Positions 1 through 7,744 of a DNA stretch of 12,807 bases are shown one piece after another (positions within the stretch are counted from its first letter, which is position 1; each line of letters starts with the position of its first letter). The position numbers and the translations under genes were made by a program. The stretch lies in NCBI GenBank assembly GCA_001953115.1, contig LSSL01003541.1, forward strand, positions 1-12,807, written 5' to 3'. Below the pieces are notes generated by a model. That model saw only the letters and a program-made list of their open reading frames with translations, had not been told where the DNA came from and searched no databases. Source of the DNA: Smittium mucronatum. Lineage: Eukaryota > Kickxellomycota > Harpellomycetes > Harpellales > Legeriomycetaceae.

Positions 1-293
1 ATTTCCCGTAAAAAAAAAAAAAAAAAAAAAGCTAAATATAGACAGATTTAATTATCAACTGCAATTACGTAACCAATAGAATGTAAATTGTACTAAGATG
101 AAACCAAAGTGGCTGAATATTGGCTATATAATGATGGCTCGAAATAGTCTCCCAGTAACAAAACAGCTTTTTTTTTTCACAATTAGATTTTATCTCGTGT
201 AATTAAAAATCAAATGTAATAAATTTGATATATTCAATTGAGAAACCAATCAATTTAGGCATATTATTAGAACGAGTCTAGCTGAAAGTTAGG

Positions 294-311
294 TAATATA
301 AATCTATATTA
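294..311. repeat. AT-only short inverted repeat
   Basis: The arms TAATATA (294-300) and TATATTA (305-311) are perfect complements around the 4-base loop AATC. It is weak because it is made almost only of A and T, and may be a chance palindrome. Confidence 0.4.
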
Positions 312-1046
312 TTGGTGAAAAAATAGATGGATCGGTACATGCAAATTAAAATTGAGAATTTAATTCTTTTAAACCCTTGACTGGCATCCGATTCGCAATC
401 AACCAACGAAACTTATTTTTTAAATAAAATAAATTTGCAAATCAATTAATAGTTTTCACCAAGATAACTAGTAATGTAATAAGGATCGACTTTTAAAAAA
501 TATAAGCACTTACAGCCAGATGGATACTAAGGGAGGAAAAGAATTATATTAGTTGCAACAAAAGAGTAAATTTCTGCAAACTCTATAGTATTTCCTGCAA
601 TAAAAAATAAACTCTAGTCTAGTAATAAACTTTCCATAATAAAAGAAAAACAGTTTTGGTTTGGAAATTTGTCTCGTATTATTTGACAAGAATAATCCCA
701 TCTATTGCTAATTTGCGGCAGATATATTGGCAGCAGAAATCAGCTTTATAATATTCATTAGTTTGTGAGAAAACGTATAAAAAAACCCCCTTTTCTGTGA
801 ATCTCTGGCCAATTGAAAGGGTGGTGGATGGTGTTTTGGGAACATCTCTTTCATTGACGCAAAAACCTCATCCGTCATTTGATAAAACCCTCTATCTCTA
901 TTGTATGGGCATTAATAATGGGCAAATAAATGTATAGAATGAAAAGAAAAAAATCAGTTATTGGTGAAATAATAAATGAGGTTTACCCCTTATTATGAAA
1001 AAATTAGAAAGCTATAATTTCCGATATACGAATAATATATATCAAC

Positions 1047-1177
1047 CACCAATTATACCAATAAGGCCCATATGAAAAGGTGGAATACAGCCAATAAATA
1101 TACATTTTTTTGGCAGGTTGAAGACAGAAGGGGAGTGGAGAAATTGATTGGTGGTTTTGGCGACTGAGGGATATTGG
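1047..1177. promoter_or_regulatory. Cluster of CCAAT/ATTGG boxes
   Basis: CCAAT cores lie at 1049-1053, 1058-1062 and 1091-1095. Reverse cores (ATTGG) lie at 1147-1151 and 1173-1177. In fungi such boxes are bound by the HAP/CBF (NF-Y) complex. Five in about 130 bases is dense, and further cores at 1284 and 1414 lead up to the start codon at 1477. Binding is inferred only; the motif is short and the sequence AT-rich. Confidence 0.3.
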
Positions 1178-1476
1178 CCATGTGGTTCACCAAAAAATTA
1201 AGGGCAGAAAGAGGAAAGCACTCCAAAACTACAATCTTCGTAGTAAAAGTTTCTTTATTCCACTTCTACATAGAGTATGCATACCAATTACTTAGACTAA
1301 ATATTTATTCCATTTGCATGCCTTCATCATACGCTACATCATTTCTCAAAACAAAACAAAAAACATCCCTATCTTTTTACAATTCTCAATAAAAAATACT
1401 CTAAAGTGTACTACCAATCATTTCTGTCCTCTTTCATTTTTCAACACTTTACACTTCTGGTAGAATAGAGATAAAA

Positions 1477-2661
1477 ATGTTCTACTATACATCATACCTG
1501 GTTCTACACTTGATATTTCTGGCAAATGTGAATTGTATCGCCATCGAAAGCAATACTCTACTGCCAATTTCCCCTACCTTGTTACCCGAGCCAACTGTGC
1601 TAATCAATCGACAAAATGCGACCTCACAAAATTCAAACACAACTGAAACTTCTCCTACATCTGCCGCCGTTGATCTTTCCAACAACACTATGAGTGTTGT
1701 TCAAACAAATACTACCGAACCCGAATCTCGATTTATGCAGTTTTATAAGCAAGAATACAAGTCCCAAATTTTGTCCGCTGATGAAAAAAAGATATTTTCT
1801 ATAGCTGCTAAAAAGTTGTATGGCCCTAGTCAGGAGAAGAATGCTGAAAGATTCCTAAACACTTGTTACTTGACAACTCTCGTGTCAAATAAAATGGACC
1901 AACTAATCAACTGCTACGAACAGTTTTTGAAACAGGATCCTTCGTCCAGAAAGAGCTCTTCCAATTCAACAAAAGTCCCTGAAAGTGCAAATCAATTCAA
2001 GAGATCCGTCTCCGGTCTTGCTAAACGAGCCTCAAATCCTGCTTCACCTGCCCCCGATTCTACTACAAATGAGCCCTCTTTGGAGAGTTCTACCCAACCC
2101 TCTTCTGAAAATAGTGACTCTCCCAAACTAGAAAAAAGTAAAGCTAGTTACGACTTAAGTGACGACGGTATAGAAAAGACTTGCAGCTACTCTTTCAACG
2201 ACGAGGAAGCTAAAGGCTTGAACACCATGTACCCAGAACTCTTTTACGCCTTCAAAAAAATGAAATCAAATAAAGGTATGTGCTTGGGTACTGAATTCGG
2301 TATGTGTTCTGGTAACGATAACGACGTTGTTGCTAACCCTGATATTCTTGAATTGAACAAAGCGCCTCCAGTCTCTCCCACGGTTGTTCAGGCCACTTCT
2401 CCCGAACCCAAAAATTCACTTCCTCCTTCATCCCCAGCTGCTAATGGTAATTCACCGACTTCTGCAGAAGAAGCTAGAAAATCCATATTAACAAAACTGG
2501 AAGAAGAATCTAGCTATAAATTTGTATCTGGAAAACAAATTGTTTACCAAGATGGCCTTAAGTTTAAAGTTTGGTTTGACACTATCAGGGATTCTATTGG
2601 TTGTTCCAATCCTCCTACCCCATCTGTCTCTGAAACATTACAGCCTAAACCAGTTTTATAA
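1477..2661 (+). CDS. Secreted Ser/Thr/Pro-rich protein of unknown family with dibasic processing sites
   Basis: This intronless 394-residue protein matches no family I recognise. Residues 1-20 form a signal peptide (hydrophobic core FYYTSYLVLHLIFL, probable cleavage near 20). The rest alternates compact and disordered parts. Residues 24-84 are Ser/Thr-rich with several N-glycosylation sequons. Residues 85-153 are helix-like with C130 and C146. A disordered Ser/Pro linker (154-226) carries two KR sites (175-176 and 183-184) suited to Kex2-type cleavage. Residues 227-282 hold C236, C269 and C277. A Pro-rich linker (295-330) follows, then a last charged block (331-378) with C376. The mature part has six cysteines, so up to three disulfides are possible. 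The C-terminus is hydrophilic, so a GPI anchor is unlikely. It could be a cell-wall or effector-like secreted protein, or a precursor cut at KR; this is inference. It converges with the PEBP-like gene 245 bp away. Confidence 0.85.
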   Translation: MFYYTSYLVLHLIFLANVNCIAIESNTLLPISPTLLPEPTVLINRQNATSQNSNTTETSPTSAAVDLSNNTMSVVQTNTTEPESRFMQFYKQEYKSQILSADEKKIFSIAAKKLYGPSQEKNAERFLNTCYLTTLVSNKMDQLINCYEQFLKQDPSSRKSSSNSTKVPESANQFKRSVSGLAKRASNPASPAPDSTTNEPSLESSTQPSSENSDSPKLEKSKASYDLSDDGIEKTCSYSFNDEEAKGLNTMYPELFYAFKKMKSNKGMCLGTEFGMCSGNDNDVVANPDILELNKAPPVSPTVVQATSPEPKNSLPPSSPAANGNSPTSAEEARKSILTKLEEESSYKFVSGKQIVYQDGLKFKVWFDTIRDSIGCSNPPTPSVSETLQPKPVL

Positions 2662-2727
2662 GTTTGAAAATCCAGCCCTTTTCTGTTTAAAATCGGAGTT
2701 TTTTTTGTTAATTTCATGGCTATTTAT

Positions 2728-2733
2728 AATAAA
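2728..2733 (+). promoter_or_regulatory. Poly(A) signal of the secreted-protein gene
   Basis: AATAAA lies 67 bases after the stop codon at 2661, in a T- and A-rich context that fits a fungal 3' end. Confidence 0.5.
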
Positions 2734-2776
2734 GAAAAAAATAATCATTCTCTACTTTTTTATTTCAAAAATAACT

Positions 2777-2782
2777 TTTATT
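2777..2782 (-). promoter_or_regulatory. Poly(A) signal of the PEBP-like gene
   Basis: TTTATT on the plus strand reads AATAAA on the minus strand, about 125 bases beyond the stop at 2907-2909. It lies only 50 bases from the opposing gene's signal, so the two 3' ends may overlap. Confidence 0.4.
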
Positions 2783-2906
2783 AATCTGTAAACACTAGAA
2801 GTAGATTGTGTTGCTTATAAAAAAAACGGGAAAATGGTTCTGGAAATTTTAAAGTTATATCTAGTAAATTTACTGCCAGTAAATCAAGATGCCTTCTATT
2901 CTCTTC

Positions 2907-3695
2907 TTACTCGTTCTTTTCCTCCTCTTCTTCCTCGTCATCATCCTTTTCTTCTTCTTCTTCTTCTTCTTCTTCTTTTTCTTCTTCATTATCTTCACTT
3001 TCCTCGTCATCATCCTCATCCTCATCCTCATCAGAACCAAGATCAGTATTGGAGCATGACTGGGCGCTATCAGATCCGAGCATGAAGTAATTCGCACCCA
3101 AAACATTCAACTCCTCCTTCTCGGCAACATCCTCTACCTCAAACTCGTCATTGTCGTTATCAGCCGCATCCGCACTCAAAGCCTCAAACTCGTCTTTCAG
3201 GCCGCCCTTCTGGCCCAACAGGACGAACCCCACTGAGCTGAAACATTTAGCACCAAATTCATCATTAATGTCGAGGATGACAATACCGTTAGCTGCATCG
3301 CAGCCGGGAATGTTTCCAATTGCACCGATCAGTTTAGTGCCGCCGCTGCTAGGAGCCACAGATCCACTTCGGGTACTGTTGCTACTACTGGTGTTGGTGC
3401 CATTGCCAGTGCTATTGTGGCTAAAGGCAATAGCGACAAGAGTATAGTACTCGTTGGGATCCTTGCAGGTGTAGTTAAAATGGGGCCATTCCTTCAGACC
3501 ATCTGGGATGCGCTCGCCAGTAGGTAGAGGAGTATCGGCGCCGGTGCCAGCATTGAAGGTTACGTTGAGAAAAGTGGTGAATTCAACCGAATCGGAGATT
3601 ATCTTGGCTTCTTTCATTACTTTTTCGGATGGGATGTCTGATGTCCTGATTGGGACTACCAAGAAGGATGAAACGAGGATAAGTGGGAACATCAT
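2907..3695 (-). CDS. Secreted, divergent PEBP-like protein with a polyacidic C-terminal tail
   Basis: This intronless 262-residue protein starts with a signal peptide (about 1-18). The body follows the phosphatidylethanolamine-binding protein (PEBP) framework in order. The entry strand is LNVTF (43-47); Y83-A90 (YYTLVAIA) sits where PEBPs have the strand leading to DPDAP; NIPG is at 128-131. FVLLGQKG (157-164) matches the strand after GxHR, and FEVEDVAEKEELNVLGANYF (185-204) matches the C-terminal helix and GNFF-type end. The ligand-site motifs are lost: AFSHNST replaces DPDAP, and no HR precedes FVLL. A Ser/Asn loop (94-119) with several N-glycosylation sequons is inserted there. Four cysteines (77, 132, 151, 214) could pair. 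Residues 221-262 are 35 of 42 Asp or Glu, coded partly by a GAA repeat. Family members include yeast Tfs1, a carboxypeptidase Y inhibitor. Secretion and lost ligand binding are inferred. Confidence 0.8.
   Translation of the reverse strand: MMFPLILVSSFLVVPIRTSDIPSEKVMKEAKIISDSVEFTTFLNVTFNAGTGADTPLPTGERIPDGLKEWPHFNYTCKDPNEYYTLVAIAFSHNSTGNGTNTSSSNSTRSGSVAPSSGGTKLIGAIGNIPGCDAANGIVILDINDEFGAKCFSSVGFVLLGQKGGLKDEFEALSADAADNDNDEFEVEDVAEKEELNVLGANYFMLGSDSAQSCSNTDLGSDEDEDEDDDEESEDNEEEKEEEEEEEEEKDDDEEEEEEKNE
2925..3035. repeat. TTC/GAA trinucleotide tract coding the acidic tail
   Basis: An imperfect trinucleotide tract has a pure TTC run at about 2949-2976, flanked by TTC/CTC/ATC units. On the minus strand it reads GAA/GAG/GAT codons and encodes most of the Glu/Asp tail of the PEBP-like protein. 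The unit length keeps the reading frame, so changes in copy number would alter tail length without breaking the gene. Confidence 0.85.
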
Positions 3696-3809
3696 TTTTT
3701 TTGTAGAAAGGTTGATGGGTAGGTAAGGTTTATATCTAATAAAAAGGTAAAAGGGAGAATTTCGTAGTTGTCGTTGTTGCTTTTAAAAAGGTTTAGAGCA
3801 ATTCACACC

Positions 3810-3818
3810 CTTTATATA
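3810..3818 (-). promoter_or_regulatory. TATA box of the PEBP-like gene
   Basis: The minus strand reads TATATAAAG about 115 bases upstream of the start codon at 3695. This is the clearest TATA element in the intergenic region, and its orientation fits the PEBP-like gene. It suggests a regulated promoter with a leader of roughly 80 bases. Confidence 0.5.
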
Positions 3819-4703
3819 CACGTTTTTTCTTTCCCAAATTACCATAAATCTTTTCTATTAAGAGCGTTTTTCTTGACTAAAAAAACTACTAATAAATGAT
3901 CTGTTTTGTAAAAGGGGTTTATCGGATGAATATCAATGAGGGAAATATTGGAAAAGCAAATAACGGAATGGTGCATATATTGGCAATAATAGAATTCTTG
4001 TGCATCCATAAATTCCATTTGGATTATTATTACTATTATTAACCGACGCCATTTTTATTTTGTTAAATGAAAAAGATTTTTCTTTTTTTTTTTACCATGG
4101 CGACATAAAGAGGATAAGGAATCGAAAATTGATCAAATAAGTATAACTGAATACTAAATATTCATATCATTTTCAATTCTAAGGACAAAGAATACCGTGG
4201 CGCTTTTATTTCGTATATCATATATATATATATTGATGGTCACAATATGGGGATATTTACATTTTGATACCAATAAAAAAAAAGAGTTGAAGGATATTCC
4301 TATCCTCTCCAAGACTGATTTTTGCTCTAGACCTGTAAAATAATTCACATTATAATATGCAACCATCTCCATCCTTAAAATTGTGAAGAGAGCCAATATA
4401 TGAAGCGGATCTTTCAGTCAAAAGAAAATATGTTTAATGGAATAAAATTTATTAGTAAACCAACATTGGATTTCAATAAATATGCACCCTATATAATGGA
4501 ATTTTTTACTTGTAAACCTGATGATGACTTTTAATACAAACAACCAAATTCTGGAAGTAAAAAAAGAGAGATAAGAGCAACAAATACCACAATAGTATCC
4601 AGAACTACTCCCCTTCGTTGTCCTTATTTCTATATAGCAAAAAGTGGAGGCGAATTATAGCTTTTGAGGTTTAATAAACTTTTGTCGCTAATCTAATCTC
4701 TTC

Positions 4704-4723
4704 CCTCCCTTTTTTTTGGGAGG
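4704..4723. repeat. Hairpin with a T8 loop
   Basis: CCTCCC (4704-4709) and GGGAGG (4718-4723) are perfect complements around eight T residues. GC-rich arms stand out in this AT-rich region. No role is evident. Confidence 0.5.
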
Positions 4724-4773
4724 AAAACCGGTCAATAATTTATCATTCCAATACTTTTTATTAAAAAGAAAAA

Positions 4774-4798
4774 AGCTCGCATAAACAATTTGCGAGCT
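4774..4798 (-). terminator. Perfect 8-bp hairpin followed on the minus strand by a T-run
   Basis: AGCTCGCA (4774-4781) and TGCGAGCT (4791-4798) form a perfect stem around a 9-base loop. Read on the minus strand the stem is followed by a T6-7 run, C, then T5. That resembles the 3' end of a structured RNA ending at an RNA polymerase III T-tract, or a factor-free terminator. I could not identify a matching RNA gene in the 250 bases before it on that strand, so the role is open. Confidence 0.35.
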
Positions 4799-5160
4799 AG
4801 GTGGTTTTATCTCTTTCTCTCACACTCCAAGTTGTATAGAAATCTCATACTGTATATCTATTCCCAGTCGTTGGGTTAAATTATAGCCAGACTAAATATT
4901 CAGGTTTATTTAAACTCTTTTAAAAAGGCACTGGTTCCAATTTCCCAATAATTAATGTGCTTCAAATAGGTCTGATAAATCAGATTTAGGCTCTGGAAAA
5001 GTATTGGCTAGAATTCGGATGTCATCCAAAATAAGCAAAGAACCAACAATCAGCAATATTTGCTGTTTTTTTTTTCTATCGGCCAAAAATAATTATTAGC
5101 TTCATTTGAAACTTCTTTTATTGTATTACTCTTCCCTCATTAACAAAATAAAAAGTCTGT

Positions 5161-5421
5161 TATCTACCCCTATTCATATCCCCAACTCATTCCCCACCCT
5201 ATTTCAAATAAATAAAACTTTAAAGCAAATACTTATCTTTCCCACGTTCTGAATCCTCCCCATTCATTCATTTTTCACTGTTAAAGTTTAATTCCTTAGT
5301 TTGTATCGGGTTATGGTCTTTGAATTTCAAATGTCTTTTTAGTCTTTTTATTCCAATCTCTCTCTCTTTCTCTCCCTCCCTGTTTTTTAGTTTTAGTTTT
5401 CTCTCGTTTTAAATTCCAGAA
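5161..5421 (+). promoter_or_regulatory. Promoter and 5' leader region of GPI18
   Basis: The region is strongly pyrimidine-rich on the plus strand, with a CT-repeat stretch at about 5357-5385 just upstream of the start codon, as seen in many fungal promoters and leaders. No TATA box is obvious close to the gene. Assignment rests on position and composition only. Confidence 0.4.
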
Positions 5422-7503
5422 ATGGCCCCTGTTTCCGAAAAAAAGAGGATTCGAGGCTGGTGGAAACATCATCGAGGCAAACAAATCGTCTACTTTTCAA
5501 TCCTCTCTCGATTCGTTATTTTTTTAATCGCTCAAATTTCAAATCTGTTCGTCGAAGATTACGATTCATCTTTTGATACTCTGCTACTTGATCAAGATAA
5601 ATTTACCACTCTGCAACATGTCGTTTCCACTATTCTTAAGGTTTTCACAAGATGGGACTCTTTCTATTTCCTCCATATTGCCCAAAACGGCTATGTATAC
5701 GAACAAGAAAATGCTTTTTTTCCAATGTATCCCCTATTGATCAATTTCTTGGCAATTACTGGTACCCACTCTATCTTTTTCTTTTTCAGTAATAACTATA
5801 CTTTGAACCCTCTTGATCTTCATTTCTTCCCTTTTCTTGTAGTGTTATTTCCGCTGCGTGCTCTTATTGGCGAGCAATTGGTCTACATGCTATCAGGCAT
5901 TATCGTCTCCAATCTATCTTTTGTCGGCTCTGCTGTTGCTTTATATAGGTACTTGTTTTTCCTACTCCTTAATATTCCATTTATTACCCAAAAAAAAATC
6001 ATTTTTATCTTTTACTTGAGATTCTTCTTATCTCAAATCTTTAAAACATTTTTTTTTCTTCCCTCTATCAGATTAGGCCTTGTTTTGTTTGGCAATGAAC
6101 CATTTGCATATCTTTCCACCATCCTTTATTGTATTTGTCCAGCTGGCATATTCATGTCTGCAATGTATGTATACATCTCTTTATTAATCCTAATTCACTC
6201 TTCTTTTTTTTTGTTCATTTTTCTTTCTTGGTTTTTAATCCGGTTCAATTTCCTGTTTTTAAATGAAGATACACTGAAAGCACTTTTGCTCTATTCAGCT
6301 TTATATGTATGAGACTACTAGCCGAGAAAAAGTATTATCTCGCTGCTTTATATCTTGGTTTGGGTTCCTTCACAAGAGCTAATTGTGTTTGTTATATTGG
6401 TTTTTTTTTATGGGATTTCTTTTTTAAAAATTACGAATGGAGAAATAATGCAAAGGTATCCCCACCACTGCCACTGCCACTACCACTATTCACACCTCTA
6501 CCTTTACCCTTCCCACTAACTTTACCCCCAAACTTTGTCATTTTTTTTTTTTTGATAGATATTTTTTGGAAGGCTATTCCATGTTTGCATTTTGGCTCTC
6601 ATATCCGTCTCTGGACTTGTTATATTCCAAGTTCAAGGCTACCACGGTTTCTGTATAAGCATTCAACCAAGACCTGGTGACTCTCCCTGGTGTTACGATC
6701 AATTTCCTCTAATATACAACTACGTCCAAGATCATTACTGGTAAACATCATATCAATTTTAATCGCCATTTCTATTAATGATTCCAAAAAATTAAATTTA
6801 ACTTTTTGTATTACCTATTCCCTTTTTTCTATAAAATAGGGGTGTAGGCTTCCTAAGATATTATACTTTGAAGCAACTGCCCAACTTTGTTTTTGCACTT
6901 CCCATGGTTATCCTATGTTCTGTTGGGATTTTTACGTATGCCCAGTTCGACTGGAAACGATTTCTTAGCATCGGAATCAGCCAGTACTTGGAGTGTGATA
7001 CTCCCATCTCTAAAAGCATATCCACACCTTCATTATCGCCAGAAGACAAGGATACTCTTTTTAAATCAGAAAAAACCACCAACCCGATTGAAAATATCCA
7101 AGAACTGCCCGACCGATCCAACTTAATGAAAAGTCAACCAGATATAGAAACAAGGCTTGGGTTATACCTGCTGCCCCGAATAAGTACCAAGGATATCGTA
7201 TCTCTGCCCTCCAACAGCTGCTTCACGAGCACGGAGATACTACCTTACATCTACCTGTGGATATTTCTACTGTTCGTGTCTGTAACCACGATGCATATCC
7301 AAGTCATCACCCGGTTCATGTCTTCAATGCCTACTATTTACTGGTACATGGCCCATGTCTTCCTCGACACAGACCGACCCCCCGTCTTTGACACTCCCGA
7401 ATCTCCACGTTTCTCTGGACTTCCCAAGTACATGCTCTATTATGTTATTAATTATGCGGGAATCGGAGTCGTTCTGTTCAGCAATTTCTTTCCTCCTGCC
7501 TAG
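5422..7503 (+). CDS. GPI18: GPI mannosyltransferase 2 (PIG-V family), six exons
   Basis: Gpi18/PIG-V transfers the second mannose, alpha-1,6-linked, from dolichol-phosphate-mannose to the GPI precursor in the ER lumen. My model joins 5422-5761, 5843-5948, 6072-6164, 6269-6455, 6559-6740 and 6840-7503. The introns are 81, 123, 104, 103 and 99 nt, phases agree at every junction, and the product is 523 residues. Family landmarks appear in order: RWDSFYF with the conserved acidic residue (D79), YEQENAFFP (93-101), LFPLRALIGE across junction 1, YRLGL across junction 2, YTES at the start of exon 4, then WCYDQFPLIYNYVQDHYW continuing as GVGFLRYYTLKQLPNF across junction 5. The protein is multi-pass. 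A hydrophilic segment of about 90 residues coded in exon 6 precedes the last membrane segments. Introns 1-3 contain no in-frame stop, so an intron-unaware reading gives a spurious 296-residue protein. Only the exact start is uncertain. Confidence 0.93.
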
Positions 7504-7744
7504 TTCTTTTCTATCCATCTCACCCTCTCTTCCCCATTTTTTTTTTGTAAATATTAAGAGTAAATTTCCAAAAATTAAAAATCAAAAAAAGTTTCTTTTT
7601 TAGATGTTTATTAAATAGATTGCTTCAAATGAAAAAATCATGTGTATTCAATAGCACGGAAGTTTTTACAGGGCAAAATTTACTATCTTATCATCTTTCC
7701 ATCCACCACAAGATTTAGTGAAAAATAATCAGTAAGAGTAGTAT
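7504..7744. other. Convergent 3' region between GPI18 and ADA3
   Basis: These 241 bases carry the 3' ends of two convergent genes. TTTATT at 7607-7612 is an AATAAA signal for ADA3, about 135 bases past its stop, so the ADA3 transcript probably covers much of the GPI18 3' leader region. A T-rich and A-rich run (7537-7600) follows the GPI18 stop. No gene is visible. Confidence 0.5.

Larger units (their letters stand above)
1..1476. other. Gene-free AT-rich region upstream of the first secreted-protein gene
   Basis: No open frame here is long enough to stand out from chance at this base composition. The longest is a 72-codon frame at about 1174-1392 whose product has no recognisable feature. 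The stretch opens with a 21-base A run (10-30). It holds roughly fourteen CCAAT/ATTGG cores, a short palindrome (294-311) and scattered T/A runs. It probably contains the promoter and 5' leader of the gene at 1477. I saw no tRNA, snRNA or snoRNA signature. Confidence 0.6.
3838..5160. other. Long intergenic region between divergent genes, no supported gene
   Basis: About 1.3 kb without a convincing coding frame. The longest is an 80-codon minus-strand frame at 4154-4396 with no recognisable feature, a length expected by chance at this composition. I looked for tRNA A/B boxes, U-snRNA cores and box C/D pairs. One TGATGA (4519-4524) is present, but I saw no CTGA in the roughly 100 bases after it. 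The stretch contains a TA run (about 4219-4233) and two hairpins (4704-4723, 4774-4798). Confidence 0.5.

Noticed and set aside
1..30. Poly-A run at the left edge and poly-C run at the right edge as telomere or mobile-element ends
   Set aside because: They are simple homopolymers without telomere-type repeats, target duplications or element genes. A sequencing or assembly break is a simpler explanation.
98..202. 34-codon frame starting with ATG after a TATATAA-like sequence
   Set aside because: Very short, with no recognised feature and no neighbouring splice structure.
1174..1392. 72-codon plus-strand frame upstream of the first secreted-protein gene
   Set aside because: The length is common by chance at this composition, there is no recognisable domain, and it lies in the probable promoter or leader.
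2522..2791. Hydrophobic frame overlapping the end of the first secreted gene, which looks like a membrane or GPI-anchor tail
   Set aside because: It lies in another frame of a convincing gene, and no intron is needed to reach the normal stop at 2661.
2870..3106. Lys/Met/Arg-rich frame on the minus strand across the trinucleotide tract
   Set aside because: It is the shifted frame of the GAA repeat coding the acidic tail of the PEBP-like protein.
4154..4396. 80-codon minus-strand frame
   Set aside because: Several frames of this length are expected by chance in the window, and the product has no recognisable motif.
4519..4524. TGATGA resembling a snoRNA box C
   Set aside because: No CTGA box D follows within about 100 bases and no terminal stem is visible.
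6243..6254. GGTTCAATTTCC resembling a tRNA B box
   Set aside because: It has one base too many compared with the consensus, lies inside GPI18 intron 3, and has no A box or cloverleaf.
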